Both the position numbers and the translations under genes were made by a program. Under the pieces are notes generated by a model, which was given only the letters and a program-made list of their open reading frames with translations, was not told where the DNA came from and searched no databases. Positions 9,008-17,942 of a stretch of DNA of 64,000 nt are shown in pieces; the first letter of the stretch is position 1, and every line of letters starts with the position of its first letter. Source of the stretch: Maribacter algarum (ex Zhang et al. 2020) (GTDB lineage Bacteria > Bacteroidota > Bacteroidia > Flavobacteriales > Flavobacteriaceae); assembly GCF_005885635.1 (NCBI RefSeq), contig NZ_VATY01000001.1, positions 1,240,001 through 1,304,000 of the forward strand, read 5' to 3'.

Positions 9008-11878
9008 ATGACTAATTTCTTGAAAACTATGCGATACCTCTTACTAACTTCATTTTTTCTTTTTTCAACACTAAGTCTTGCACAAATTTCGGCCACTAAA
9101 GCACAAAACGTGGAAACCGCCTTACAGCAGAAAAAACAAATGCTGGCGAACTCGCTAGTGCAGAACATTCCTTTGAAAAACATTGGCCCTACGGTAATGA
9201 GTGGTCGTGTGGTTGATGTGGATGTTAATGCTGAAAACCCTACGGAATTTTATGTAGGCTATGCTTCAGGCGGATTGTGGTACACGAATAACAACGGAAC
9301 ATCTTTTACACCTGTTCTCGACACTTCAGAAACACAAAATGTTGGAGACATTGCTGTAGATTGGAAAAATGGAACGATTTGGGTTGGAACAGGGGAAAAC
9401 AATTCTTCACGCTCCTCATACGCGGGCGTCGGAATCCTAAAATCAACCGATAAAGGAAAGACCTGGCAAAATATGGGTTTGACCGATTCACATCATATTG
9501 GCCGCATTGTCATAAACCCTACAAACCCAGATGAGGTAGTCGTCGGCGTCACTGGGCATTTGTATTCTCCTAATGAAGAGCGGGGCATTTATAAAACCAT
9601 TGATGGAGGAAAAACATGGAAAAAAACACTGTTCATCGACAATGGAACAGGTATAATTGATGTCGCCCATTCTCCAAACAGCTTTAACATTATGTATGCC
9701 TCCGCTTGGCAAAAAGACCGTAAAGCTTGGGATTTTATTGGTAACGGAAATGCTTCCGGTATTTATAAAAGTATCGATGGGGGTTCTACTTGGAATAAAA
9801 TTTCAACCGCTGAAAGTGGTTTCCCCACAGGAGAAGGTGTCGGTCGAATTGGACTTGCCGTTTTTGACGATACTACCGTTTATGCGGTTCACGACAGTCA
9901 ATTCAGACGTGAAAAATCCAAAGAAAGAAAGAAAAAATCCGAAGGCCTAACCAAAGATGATTTCAAAACCATGTCCTCCACCGACTTTCTAAAACTGGAG
10001 GATAAAAAGCTCAATACCTATCTCAAAAGCAACAATTTTCAGGAGAAATACAGAGCGGAAAACGTAAAGCAAATGGTGCGTAGCGGCGCCGTCAAACCAG
10101 CTGATTTGGCTAAATATCTTGAGAATGCAAATTCGGCTTTATTTGATACTCCGGTAATTGGAGCGGAAGTGTATCGCAGTACGAATAGCGGAGAAACTTG
10201 GGAGAAAATGAACGAAAATTATATCGATGACCTCTATTATAGCTACGGGTATTATTTTGGGGAGATTCGTGTGGATGCCTCAAACGTCAATAAAATTTAT
10301 CTAGAAGGTGTACCGATTATCAAATCTGACGATGGTGGCAAAACCTTTACATCAATAAATGGTGACAATGTACACTCGGACCATCAGGCACTTTGGGTGA
10401 ATCCAAAAAAACAGGGTCATTTATTAAACGGAAATGATGGCGGACTCAACATGACCTATGACGATGGTAAAAACTGGACGAAATTGAATTCTACATCCGT
10501 TGGACAGTTTTATGCTATCAATGTCGATAATCAAGAACCTTATCATGTATATGGTGGACTACAAGATAACGGGGTTTGGATGGGGCCTCATAATGCGGCT
10601 ACCAATAGCCGTTGGCACCAAACAGGACAAAACCCTTGGGAGTCAATAATGGGGGGAGATGGCATGCAAGTCCAAATCGATAGCCGAAATCACAACATAG
10701 TTTACACTGGTTATCAATTTGGAAATTACTTTCGAATCAACAAGGAAAGTAAGGCGCGCAAGTACATTCAGCCTAAGCATGAATTGGGCGAAGCCCCATA
10801 TCGTTTTAATTGGCAGACTCCAATTTTATTATCTACTCACAATCAAGATATTTTGTATTTGGGGGGGAATAAATTACATCGTTCGTTAAACCAAGGTGAT
10901 GACTGGGAAGCCATTTCTGATGATTTGACCCAAGGTGGAAAAAAGGGAAATGTCGCCTATGGAACGCTAACAACGATTTCTGAATCTTCTTTCAAATTCG
11001 GATTGATTTATACGGGAAGCGATGACGGTTTGGTTCAAGTAACCCAAAATGGTGGCGGAAGCTGGACGAATGTATCCAATGCTTTTCCAAAAGATATGTG
11101 GGTGAGTCGTGTTGCCGCATCTAAACATAAAAAAGAACGTGTGTATGCCACTTTAAATGGATACCGATGGGATGATTTCACCCCTTACGTCTATGTAAGC
11201 GAGGACTACGGCCAAACTTGGAAAAGTATTTCCGCTAATATTCCAACCTCAGCAGTTAATGTGATTTTAGAAGATCCTGAGAATGAAAACCTATTGTTTG
11301 TTGGAACAGATAACGGACTTTACGTCTCTCACAACCGTGGCCAATCTTGGGAAGCCTTCCAAAATGGGATGCCTAATGTAGCTGTACATGATTTGGTCAT
11401 TCAGCCTGAAGCCAAACATCTATTAGTAGGTACCCACGGACGAAGCATTTACAAAGCTGATATTTCGACTTTACAGCAAATGACTCCTGAAATTATGGGA
11501 AAAGATTTACATGCCTATAAACTTGAAAATATTAGGCATTCTTCACGTTGGGGCCGTTCATGGAGCACTTGGGGCAAACCGCAAACACCTGGCTTAGATG
11601 TGACTTTTTATTGCGGAAAGGCAGGTGCTATCGATGCACAAATCAAAACAGAAGATGGTATCATCGTCAGCAAAACCCAAATTGATGCCGTTAAGGGCTT
11701 AAATATACTTTCTTACGACGTAGCCTTTTCAAAAGCAGGCAAATTGAACTACTTGAAAAAACATAAAACCGAACTCAAAGAGGCTAAAAACGGAAAAACA
11801 TATCTACCCAAAGGAAATTATGTTGTGGAAATTAATAGTGGTGGAGCCAAAGAGAAAGTTGAATTCGAAATCGAGTAA
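9008..11878 (+). CDS. Secreted Asp-box / sortilin-like (VPS10) beta-propeller protein, second copy
   Basis: The 956-residue product has a signal peptide (MRYLLLTSFFLFSTLSLA, cleaved before Q; a second ATG at 9029 opens it directly). About eleven Asp-box motifs (KSTDKGKTW, KTIDGGKTW, KSIDGGSTW, KSDDGGKTF, VSEDYGQTW and others) run along residues 80-830, and a beta-rich C-terminal domain ends the protein. It is clearly related to the 4660-7821 protein in both motif order and flanking sequence. A helical, lysine-rich insertion near residues 300-370 (REKSKERKKKSEG) breaks the propeller and is absent from the paralogue. It is probably exported to the surface or periplasm for protein binding; enzymatic activity is not supported. 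Confidence 0.8.
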   Translation: MTNFLKTMRYLLLTSFFLFSTLSLAQISATKAQNVETALQQKKQMLANSLVQNIPLKNIGPTVMSGRVVDVDVNAENPTEFYVGYASGGLWYTNNNGTSFTPVLDTSETQNVGDIAVDWKNGTIWVGTGENNSSRSSYAGVGILKSTDKGKTWQNMGLTDSHHIGRIVINPTNPDEVVVGVTGHLYSPNEERGIYKTIDGGKTWKKTLFIDNGTGIIDVAHSPNSFNIMYASAWQKDRKAWDFIGNGNASGIYKSIDGGSTWNKISTAESGFPTGEGVGRIGLAVFDDTTVYAVHDSQFRREKSKERKKKSEGLTKDDFKTMSSTDFLKLEDKKLNTYLKSNNFQEKYRAENVKQMVRSGAVKPADLAKYLENANSALFDTPVIGAEVYRSTNSGETWEKMNENYIDDLYYSYGYYFGEIRVDASNVNKIYLEGVPIIKSDDGGKTFTSINGDNVHSDHQALWVNPKKQGHLLNGNDGGLNMTYDDGKNWTKLNSTSVGQFYAINVDNQEPYHVYGGLQDNGVWMGPHNAATNSRWHQTGQNPWESIMGGDGMQVQIDSRNHNIVYTGYQFGNYFRINKESKARKYIQPKHELGEAPYRFNWQTPILLSTHNQDILYLGGNKLHRSLNQGDDWEAISDDLTQGGKKGNVAYGTLTTISESSFKFGLIYTGSDDGLVQVTQNGGGSWTNVSNAFPKDMWVSRVAASKHKKERVYATLNGYRWDDFTPYVYVSEDYGQTWKSISANIPTSAVNVILEDPENENLLFVGTDNGLYVSHNRGQSWEAFQNGMPNVAVHDLVIQPEAKHLLVGTHGRSIYKADISTLQQMTPEIMGKDLHAYKLENIRHSSRWGRSWSTWGKPQTPGLDVTFYCGKAGAIDAQIKTEDGIIVSKTQIDAVKGLNILSYDVAFSKAGKLNYLKKHKTELKEAKNGKTYLPKGNYVVEINSGGAKEKVEFEIE

Positions 11879-11880
11879 AA

Positions 11881-12366
11881 TTGGAAGTAAGAATTGAAGA
11901 ATTACCACAGAAGACCTTAATCGGTAAATCGCTGCGAATGTCTTTAGCCAAAAATAAAACCCATCAATTATGGCGTAGTTTTATGTTGGACAGGAATGCA
12001 ATCAAAAATACAGTCGGCACAGATTTATATTCGATTCAGGTGTATGATGAATTGCTTTACTTCGAAAACTTCAACCCGAATACTGAATTCACCAAATGGG
12101 CCGCTATTGAAGTGGAAAATCATGACCTGTTACCAAATGATTTTTTGCCTTTCAGCATTGAATCTGGCCTTTACGCCGTTTTCATTCATAAAGGAGCTGT
12201 AAGTGAGTTTCCGAAAACATTTCAGTTCATTTTTACTACTTGGTTGCCGCAATCAGCTTATGAGTTAGATAACAGACCTCACTTTGAATTACTGGGAAAG
12301 AAGTATAAAAATAATAGTCCAAGCTCCGAAGAAGAAGTATGGATTCCTATACAGGAAAAGACCTAG
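11881..12366 (+). CDS. GyrI-like / AraC effector-binding domain protein
   Basis: The 161-residue cytoplasmic protein consists of one GyrI-like domain, the small-molecule-binding fold found at the end of some AraC regulators and in the SOHo/GyrI family. The opening (VRIEELPQKTLIGKSLRMS), the central FTKWAAIEVEN and the ending YELDNRPHFELLGKKY are typical of the stand-alone type. The start is a TTG two bases after the stop of the propeller gene; no ATG fits the domain boundary. The tight spacing suggests co-transcription with the propeller gene. A DNA-binding part is absent, so it is more likely a ligand-binding or inhibitor protein than a regulator. Confidence 0.8.
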   Translation: MEVRIEELPQKTLIGKSLRMSLAKNKTHQLWRSFMLDRNAIKNTVGTDLYSIQVYDELLYFENFNPNTEFTKWAAIEVENHDLLPNDFLPFSIESGLYAVFIHKGAVSEFPKTFQFIFTTWLPQSAYELDNRPHFELLGKKYKNNSPSSEEEVWIPIQEKT

Positions 12367-12416
12367 TTGTTATTATCTTAGGTAAACACTACATTTAAAA
12401 TTCTAAACAATACGCC

Positions 12417-13391
12417 ATGAGACGCTTAACATTTGTCCTGCTTATCATTTTTCTTTCTATTGATGCCAATGAAGTTAAGGCACAGGAAAACCAAAAAATC
12501 AAAGTACTCATTGTTGATGGTCAAAACAATCATGAACAATGGCCAAAAATCACCGTAATGCTCAAGAGCTATTTGGAAGAGACAACTCTATTTTCTGTTA
12601 ATGTAATACGTTCAGGGTATACTTGGAAAGGAGAGGAATTCATCGCAGAATTCCCTATTGAGGAGTTACCAGCAACTATTGCAATGGATAAACCCACAGC
12701 TGATCCTGATTTCAATCCTGATTTCTCCAAATATGATGTTGTTATCTCCAATTTTGGATGGAATGCTGCCGATTGGCCCGAAACGACCAAAAAAGCACTT
12801 GAAACCTACATGGAAAATGGTGGTGGATTAGTAGTTTTTCATGCAGCAGACAACTCTTTTCCAAAATGGGAAGCCTATAATAAAATGATTGGCCTTGGCG
12901 GTTGGGGCGACCGCACCGAAAAAGATGGTCCCTATGTGTATTACAATGATGCTGGTGAACTTATTCGTGATGATTCTCCCGGAAATGGTGGTGCTCACGG
13001 CCCGCAAAGCGAATATCAAGTGCAAGTTCGAAATGCTGAACACCCCATAACCAAAGGTATGCCCAAGATTTGGATGCATACCAAAGACGAATTATATAAC
13101 AGCTTGCGAGGCCCAGCTGAAAATATGGAGATTTTAGCGACCGCCTATGCTGACCCCAATAATAAGGGTACAGGGCGCCATGAACCAGCATTGATGACCA
13201 TATCTTACGGAGAAGGGCGTATTTTCCATAATATCATGGGACATGCCGACTACTCTGTTGAATGTATTGGATTTGTTACAACTATGCTCCGCGGCGTCGA
13301 ATGGGCGGCAACAGGTGGTGTTACACAAGAAATTCCTGAAGATTTTCCCTCTGCCGAAAAGTCAAACTCTCGAAAAAGCATGAAAAAGTAG
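12417..13391 (+). CDS. ThuA-domain secreted protein
   Basis: The 324-residue product carries a signal peptide (MRRLTFVLLIIFLSIDANEVKA, cleaved near Q) and a single ThuA domain, a class I glutamine-amidotransferase-like fold named for trehalose utilisation. Typical features are KVLIVDGQNNHEQW at the start of the mature part, the FGWNAADWP segment, GGGLVVFHAADNSFPKW and GRIFHNIMGHADYS near the end. The catalytic cysteine of true amidotransferases is not evident. In Bacteroidota these exported ThuA proteins are usually linked with sugar metabolism, but no sugar genes lie next to it here, so the substrate is unknown. Confidence 0.88.
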   Translation: MRRLTFVLLIIFLSIDANEVKAQENQKIKVLIVDGQNNHEQWPKITVMLKSYLEETTLFSVNVIRSGYTWKGEEFIAEFPIEELPATIAMDKPTADPDFNPDFSKYDVVISNFGWNAADWPETTKKALETYMENGGGLVVFHAADNSFPKWEAYNKMIGLGGWGDRTEKDGPYVYYNDAGELIRDDSPGNGGAHGPQSEYQVQVRNAEHPITKGMPKIWMHTKDELYNSLRGPAENMEILATAYADPNNKGTGRHEPALMTISYGEGRIFHNIMGHADYSVECIGFVTTMLRGVEWAATGGVTQEIPEDFPSAEKSNSRKSMKK

Positions 13392-13421
13392 CCCTTTTCA
13401 CTCGTTGAATCGAACAATTTA

Positions 13422-13429
13422 TATATTTG
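13422..13429 (+). promoter_or_regulatory. Bacteroidota -7 element (TATATTTG)
   Basis: TATATTTG followed by C is an exact TAnnTTTG match about 28 bases before the ATG at 13457. A TTG lies upstream, but only 14 bases away, shorter than the usual 17-23, so only the -7 half is convincing. Confidence 0.5.
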
Positions 13430-13456
13430 CACCCCACTAAACATTCCTTTTTGATA

Positions 13457-13882
13457 ATGAAAAGTGTCAAAAACATCGACTTCTTCAAGAATATACGGCA
13501 AGTACGTGAATTCGAATTTGGTATCTTCTACTTCTTTGATGGTCTCGTGATTTCGGAAATGAAAGATGGTGTGATATTCAATTGGAACATGGCCCAAAAG
13601 GTTATACAAGCTGCACACGAGGTCTTGGGTAAAGATGCACAAATCGCTTATATATCAAATCGAATCAACAGCTATTATGTTGTACCAACCGATTGGATTA
13701 AATTCTTTAAAAATAGGCACCAACTAAATTTCTACTCCGTAGTTGGGTATACTAAAGGAAATGTAGTGAGCCTTTATCTTGAAAGGTTGTTCTTTCGCAA
13801 GTCCATTCGAAAGTTTACTGATTTAGAGGAGGCTATTAATTGGAGTGTTGAAAAAATAACTGCTAAAAAGGTGTTCGTTTAA
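13457..13882 (+). CDS. Hypothetical protein, possible STAS-like fold
   Basis: About 141 residues from the ATG chosen; an in-frame TTG ten codons upstream lies inside the -7 promoter element and is unlikely to be the start. No signal peptide or membrane helix is present, so it is cytoplasmic. Alternating beta strands and helices (FGIFYFFDGLVISEM, then AQIAYISNRINSYYVVP, then LNFYSVVGYT) resemble the small STAS-like proteins of about 140 residues found in flavobacteria, but this is only fold-level resemblance. The gene stands alone, with its own promoter element and a hairpin terminator after it. Confidence 0.75.
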   Translation: MKSVKNIDFFKNIRQVREFEFGIFYFFDGLVISEMKDGVIFNWNMAQKVIQAAHEVLGKDAQIAYISNRINSYYVVPTDWIKFFKNRHQLNFYSVVGYTKGNVVSLYLERLFFRKSIRKFTDLEEAINWSVEKITAKKVFV

Positions 13883-13937
13883 CACTGTTTTTGATAAAAT
13901 TCAATCGTCTTCCTTTTAATAACCATAATACAGCCTT

Positions 13938-13959
13938 CCGACCATATGGTCGGTTTTTT
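13938..13959 (+). terminator. Perfect palindrome with T-run (terminator or operator)
   Basis: CCGACCATATGGTCGG (13938-13953) is a perfect palindrome followed by six Ts, so it can act as an intrinsic terminator for the gene ending at 13882. A related weaker element, ACCGATGAGTCGGT, occurs near 14060. Sites of the ACCGAC..GTCGGT kind are also common TetR-family operators, so a regulatory role is possible. Confidence 0.6.
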
Positions 13960-14116
13960 GTTATTAATATAGCTCTCATAAAAAAGTAAATCCGGTTTCT
14001 GTTTGTGAAACATCGATAAAACGTTACAAAATGGGCGTTCATCGGTAAAAAGCATGCGTAAACAGACCGATGAGTCGGTTTGAAGCGTGTATTTTGAATT
14101 CGATTTCAAATGAATT

Positions 14117-15097
14117 TTAAACCATCCCCACATGAAAAAGGGCCTCACCTTGGTTGACTACCGCTTGGTGGTTAACACAAAAGATATAGCCATCAAATGG
14201 AGCCTTGATTTGTTTGGTTCGTTTAGCGAAAGTATCCGTAATAATACCTAAAACCTGTCCTTTAGAAATCTCACTGCCATTGGTAACCTTGGGAATAAAC
14301 ATCCCTGCAGTTGGAGCTCGTAACCACCTCCTACTGTTTAGGTGAATCGTTTTGTTTCGTTCAACATATTTGGGCACTATATCGGCAATCATTCCAAAGT
14401 GTTTTAAAACATTCGAAATGCCTTGCATACCTTCCACAATGGAATAGTCATCAAAACGCATACTTTCTCCCGCTTCAAATACCACGGTTGGTTTGTTCAT
14501 TCTAAAGGCGGCGTTTCGAAAGGAACCTTTAATCAACTTTGAGGGGAAGGAAATAGGAGCATTGAAAACCTCAGCCAACTCTGCACTTTTCTCATCCTCA
14601 GCGGTATATCTTATCTGTGGGAAATTATGCCGCTGCCCTCCTCCTGTGTGCAAATCAATCCCGTAATCTATTTGGTGCATGATTTCGGTAACGTAATGAT
14701 ATGCCATCCTACTGGCCATCGAGCCTGTTTTAGTTCCTGGAAAACTTCGGTTGACGTCTTTTCCATCAGGAACATCTCTGGAAAAATGTATGAATCCGAA
14801 GATATTTAGAATAGGAACCGCGATGACAGCACCTTTTTTGACTCTAAATCGTTTTTCTGCCAGCATACGGCGTACAATCTCAATGCCATTGATTTCATCA
14901 CCGTGTAATCCGGCTTGAACTAAAATCGTTGGACCTGGTTTTTTAGCATTGAAAACGTAGACTGGAATGTCAATCAGGGTACCCGTAGGCAGGCGGTCAA
15001 TGCTTATTTTAAGTAGTTTGTCTTCTCCAGGAGAAACCGTTTGCCCACCAACAACAATATCCTTATTTTCTTCTACGACGTCCATTTCGTTCCACAT
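14117..15097 (-). CDS. Succinylglutamate desuccinylase/aspartoacylase family zinc hydrolase
   Basis: The 326-residue protein belongs to the M14-like AstE/AspA family of zinc-dependent amide hydrolases. Predicted zinc ligands are H65 and E68 in GLHGDEINGIE and H150 in DLHTGGG; R117 in DVNRSFPG fits the substrate-binding arginine, and E in VFEAGES fits the catalytic acid. A barrel-like C-terminal domain follows. The gene overlaps the end of rimK by 35 bases (23 if the ATG four codons in is used), so translation is coupled. The pairing suggests that it removes or trims the amino-acid tail that the RimK-like ligase adds, but the shared substrate is not known. Confidence 0.9.
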   Translation of the reverse strand: MWNEMDVVEENKDIVVGGQTVSPGEDKLLKISIDRLPTGTLIDIPVYVFNAKKPGPTILVQAGLHGDEINGIEIVRRMLAEKRFRVKKGAVIAVPILNIFGFIHFSRDVPDGKDVNRSFPGTKTGSMASRMAYHYVTEIMHQIDYGIDLHTGGGQRHNFPQIRYTAEDEKSAELAEVFNAPISFPSKLIKGSFRNAAFRMNKPTVVFEAGESMRFDDYSIVEGMQGISNVLKHFGMIADIVPKYVERNKTIHLNSRRWLRAPTAGMFIPKVTNGSEISKGQVLGIITDTFAKRTKQIKAPFDGYIFCVNHQAVVNQGEALFHVGMV

Positions 15098-15953
15098 ATA
15101 ATATTATTTCCTTTGCAATATTCACTCCAGTTGCAGCTTCAATGCCCTGTAAACCTGGGGAAGCATTTACTTCAATCAATAGGGGGCCTTTTTTAGATCT
15201 AATCAAATCAACTCCTGCAACACCAAGGCCAATATGTTTGGTAGCATTTAAGGCGATTTGCTGTTCTTTCGGACTTGGTTTGATAACCTCAGTATTTCCT
15301 CCTCGATGAACATTTGAGCGAAACTCGCCTACTTCGCTAGAACGCTTCATACTTGCTACAATTTTATTGCCAACCACAAAAATACGGATGTCTTCCCCAT
15401 TAGATTCTTCAATGTATTCTTGAATAAGAATACTCGTATCCATTTTATAAAAGGTGTCAATAATTGATTTGGCCGATTTTTGAGTTTCAGCTAAAATCAC
15501 ACCCAAACCTTGGGTACCTTCCTGAAGTTTGATGATGACAGGAGCACCGCCGAGAATTTCAATTTGTTCACTAATATTATCAGGGTTGATTGCAAATAAC
15601 GTTTCTGGTATAGGAATACCCTTTCGAGCCATTATTTGTAGTGTTCGAACTTTGTTTCGCGCTCTTGTAATACTCAATGAACGTGCGGTGCTGAAAATTC
15701 CGTTCATTTCAAATTGCTTTACAATTGCAGCACCATGCCGTGTTACTTTTGTACCAATTCTGGGTATAACAGCATCAAATTCATTGGTTATATTCTCTCC
15801 TAAATAAAATATTTGAGGTTTTCCCTTGCCTAGTTTTACCACACATTTGGTATGGTCGATTCGCTCAATATAATGACCTAATTTTTCAGCCTCTTCAGCT
15901 ATTCTTTTGGTAGAATAGACGTTCATACTGACAGAAAGAAGTCCAATATCCAT
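15063..15953 (-). CDS. rimK: RimK-family ATP-grasp alpha-L-glutamate ligase
   Basis: The 296-residue enzyme is close in length to E. coli RimK (300), which adds glutamates to the C-terminus of ribosomal protein S6. It has the RimK N-terminal domain (VYSTKRIAEEAEKLGH, GTKVTRHGAAIVKQFE), an ATP-grasp fold with the GTQGLGV phosphate loop, and the late acidic metal-binding segments GVDLIRS and LLIEVNASPGLQGIE. It is cytoplasmic. It heads a two-gene unit with the aspartoacylase-like hydrolase. Whether S6 is the target here, rather than another protein or a small molecule, cannot be told from the sequence. Confidence 0.9.
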   Translation of the reverse strand: MDIGLLSVSMNVYSTKRIAEEAEKLGHYIERIDHTKCVVKLGKGKPQIFYLGENITNEFDAVIPRIGTKVTRHGAAIVKQFEMNGIFSTARSLSITRARNKVRTLQIMARKGIPIPETLFAINPDNISEQIEILGGAPVIIKLQEGTQGLGVILAETQKSAKSIIDTFYKMDTSILIQEYIEESNGEDIRIFVVGNKIVASMKRSSEVGEFRSNVHRGGNTEVIKPSPKEQQIALNATKHIGLGVAGVDLIRSKKGPLLIEVNASPGLQGIEAATGVNIAKEIILYVERNGRRRRK

Positions 15954-16217
15954 GGTTAGTGTTTACTTGGCTGTAGAATTTGTTCCTAAATATCGGTCAA
16001 AAAATACGATAACAACAATTCGTTGTAAAGAAATTGGCCACACTTTGTTTTAATTCCCATTTATACAAGAAATAAGTCCAGATATACAATAGCATATTCT
16101 TTTTATACATAATGTTCTAATAATCAGTGTTTTATAATACATATTAAAATCTATTGAACCGTTACGTTTCTTGCATACTTTGTTACATATGACCAATGTT
16201 TCAATTATTCGCTAGTA

Positions 16218-16225
16218 TAATTTTG
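16218..16225 (+). promoter_or_regulatory. Bacteroidota -7 element (TAATTTTG)
   Basis: TAATTTTG fits TAnnTTTG about 31 bases before the ATG of the 7TM-GAF-AraC gene. No TTTG at the usual distance is seen. The rest of 15954-16256 is an AT-rich divergent promoter region for this gene and rimK, with no other feature found. Confidence 0.45.
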
Positions 16226-16256
16226 ACAATAGAAAACCGTAAAAAACAGCCTGCAC

Positions 16257-17942
16257 ATGAGTTGGAACGTTTTTAATATTTTGATTTTAGTTTCTTCCTC
16301 CCTAATTATTTTTATTTCGATTTTCAAATTGGTTCGTTTGGAGTACAATCGAACAATGGTGTATTTGAGATGGTTTACCATCTTAGCGAACTTGGTTATT
16401 ATTCAAGTAATTCTGATTGATATTGGACTAACAAATAGATTTCCTTGGTTATTACTTCTCTATATTCCTTTTCAATTTCTAAGTCCCGTTTTGTTTACGG
16501 CATTTACATTTTCCTATTTAGGACGAATGGATGCCTTTAAAAAAAATCGTCTTCTACTTCTACTTCCTTTCACCACTTTCTTGCTCCTCTATACCCTCTT
16601 TAAAGTAAATGTATTCTTTGATTACGCCTTTCTATCGAAACAAACAGTTGCTTTTATAGTTGCTGAAATAGATGAAAACCTAGCCGTTGGCTTTTCATTA
16701 TTACTTGGCATATGGAATTATAGGACCATCCATAATTACGAAAGAAGTTTTGGTAATCTTCCATATCAAATTGTAATGAAGAAAACGAATTGGCTAAAGG
16801 GTATATACGTTACTTTGGTGGTTTTGTGCTTATTGTGGGTAAGCACCATTCTCTATTTAAAAATTAATGCGAATGCATCTGGGCATTCCTATTATTACCC
16901 ATTATGGATTTTCTTCATAAGCTTCTATTATTGTTTTTGCTTTTTGGGTACTAAACACCTAAGGAAAGTGAGCCTTAAAAAAAGTGCAGAAAAAGCTTCA
17001 TTGCATACTGTTGCACAAGAACTTGGCATACAAGGTTTGGGTACCCTCTTTACACCAAATGAATTGGAAGCTATAGAGGGAAGTCAATTCGAAACCACAG
17101 CTATTTTAGGGTATTTTGCCACCTCTCTTTTTGATAAAAACAATACAAAGGACATTTTATGGGACATTGTTGGAAATTGCATATCAAAATTGAACTTAGA
17201 AGATTGTGTCATCTATTCTATAGATTCAGAACGTAAAAAACTAATTCAAAAAGCGGCGTACGGTAATAAAAATATAGGAGAGCGAAAAATACTTAGCCCT
17301 ATTGAAATTCCAATTGGAAAGGGAATCGTGGGCACTGTTGCCCAAACCCTGAACTCGGAACTTATCAATGACCTCTCAAAAGATCCTCGCTATATTGAGG
17401 ATGATCTTCCACGCAAATCGGAACTGGCCGTGCCTATTATTTATGAGGACAAAGTTTTTGGTGTTCTGGATTCCGAGCACTCTGTAAAAGGCTTTTTTCA
17501 AGAACGCCATCTTTTCCTTTTTCAACTTATTGCCAAGTTGACAGCTACAAAACTGGGTTTGTTGTCAAGAAAATCCACTGCAGAAATTACTGATGATAAT
17601 GCATACTACAAACAATTGTGCCTTTTGCTAGAAAAGGGAAAGATTTATCAAAATCCGGAATTGAGCCTCACAGCGGTTGCCGAGAAACTAAATATTAGCG
17701 GGCCATATCTTTCTCAGCTAGTCAATAAATTAAGTAACAGCAACTTCTCAGATTTCATTAATTCATATCGAATTCGAGATGCTGAATACATGCTTACAGA
17801 TTCGGATTTTACGGGTTACACGAACGTTGCTATAGGTCTTGAGGCAGGTTTCAATTCGAAGTCGGCTTTCTATTCTTCCTTTAAAAAACATACAGGCCTT
17901 ACCCCATCCGAATATCGGGAAAAGCGTCTTTTAGTCTCCTGA
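16257..17942 (+). CDS. 7TM receptor - GAF - AraC-type HTH regulator
   Basis: The 561-residue protein combines three parts. Residues 5-232 hold seven hydrophobic helices. Residues about 280-435 form a GAF domain (LSPIEIPIGKGIVGTVAQT, then SELAVPIIYEDKVFGVLDSE is the GAF signature). Residues 450-556 form a double helix-turn-helix of the AraC type (SLTAVAEKLNISGPYLSQLV and YTNVAIGLEAGFNSKSAFYS, ending SFKKHTGLTPSEYR). The fold suggests a membrane receptor that binds a ligand through its GAF domain and then DNA. The usual flavobacterial 7TM-AraC protein (such as that at 29761) lacks the GAF part. It lies just upstream of the lipoprotein operon at 18345 and may control it. Confidence 0.88.
   Translation: MSWNVFNILILVSSSLIIFISIFKLVRLEYNRTMVYLRWFTILANLVIIQVILIDIGLTNRFPWLLLLYIPFQFLSPVLFTAFTFSYLGRMDAFKKNRLLLLLPFTTFLLLYTLFKVNVFFDYAFLSKQTVAFIVAEIDENLAVGFSLLLGIWNYRTIHNYERSFGNLPYQIVMKKTNWLKGIYVTLVVLCLLWVSTILYLKINANASGHSYYYPLWIFFISFYYCFCFLGTKHLRKVSLKKSAEKASLHTVAQELGIQGLGTLFTPNELEAIEGSQFETTAILGYFATSLFDKNNTKDILWDIVGNCISKLNLEDCVIYSIDSERKKLIQKAAYGNKNIGERKILSPIEIPIGKGIVGTVAQTLNSELINDLSKDPRYIEDDLPRKSELAVPIIYEDKVFGVLDSEHSVKGFFQERHLFLFQLIAKLTATKLGLLSRKSTAEITDDNAYYKQLCLLLEKGKIYQNPELSLTAVAEKLNISGPYLSQLVNKLSNSNFSDFINSYRIRDAEYMLTDSDFTGYTNVAIGLEAGFNSKSAFYSSFKKHTGLTPSEYREKRLLVS

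Noticed and set aside
4660-11878. Glycosyl hydrolase label for the two large propeller proteins
   Set aside because: Asp boxes alone do not show catalysis. No sialidase-type arginine triad or catalytic Tyr/Glu pair was found.
13879-14148. 89-codon frame after the aspartoacylase gene
   Set aside because: It runs through the perfect palindrome and T-run at 13938-13959 and overlaps the end of the hydrolase gene. Its composition does not look like a protein and no motif is seen.
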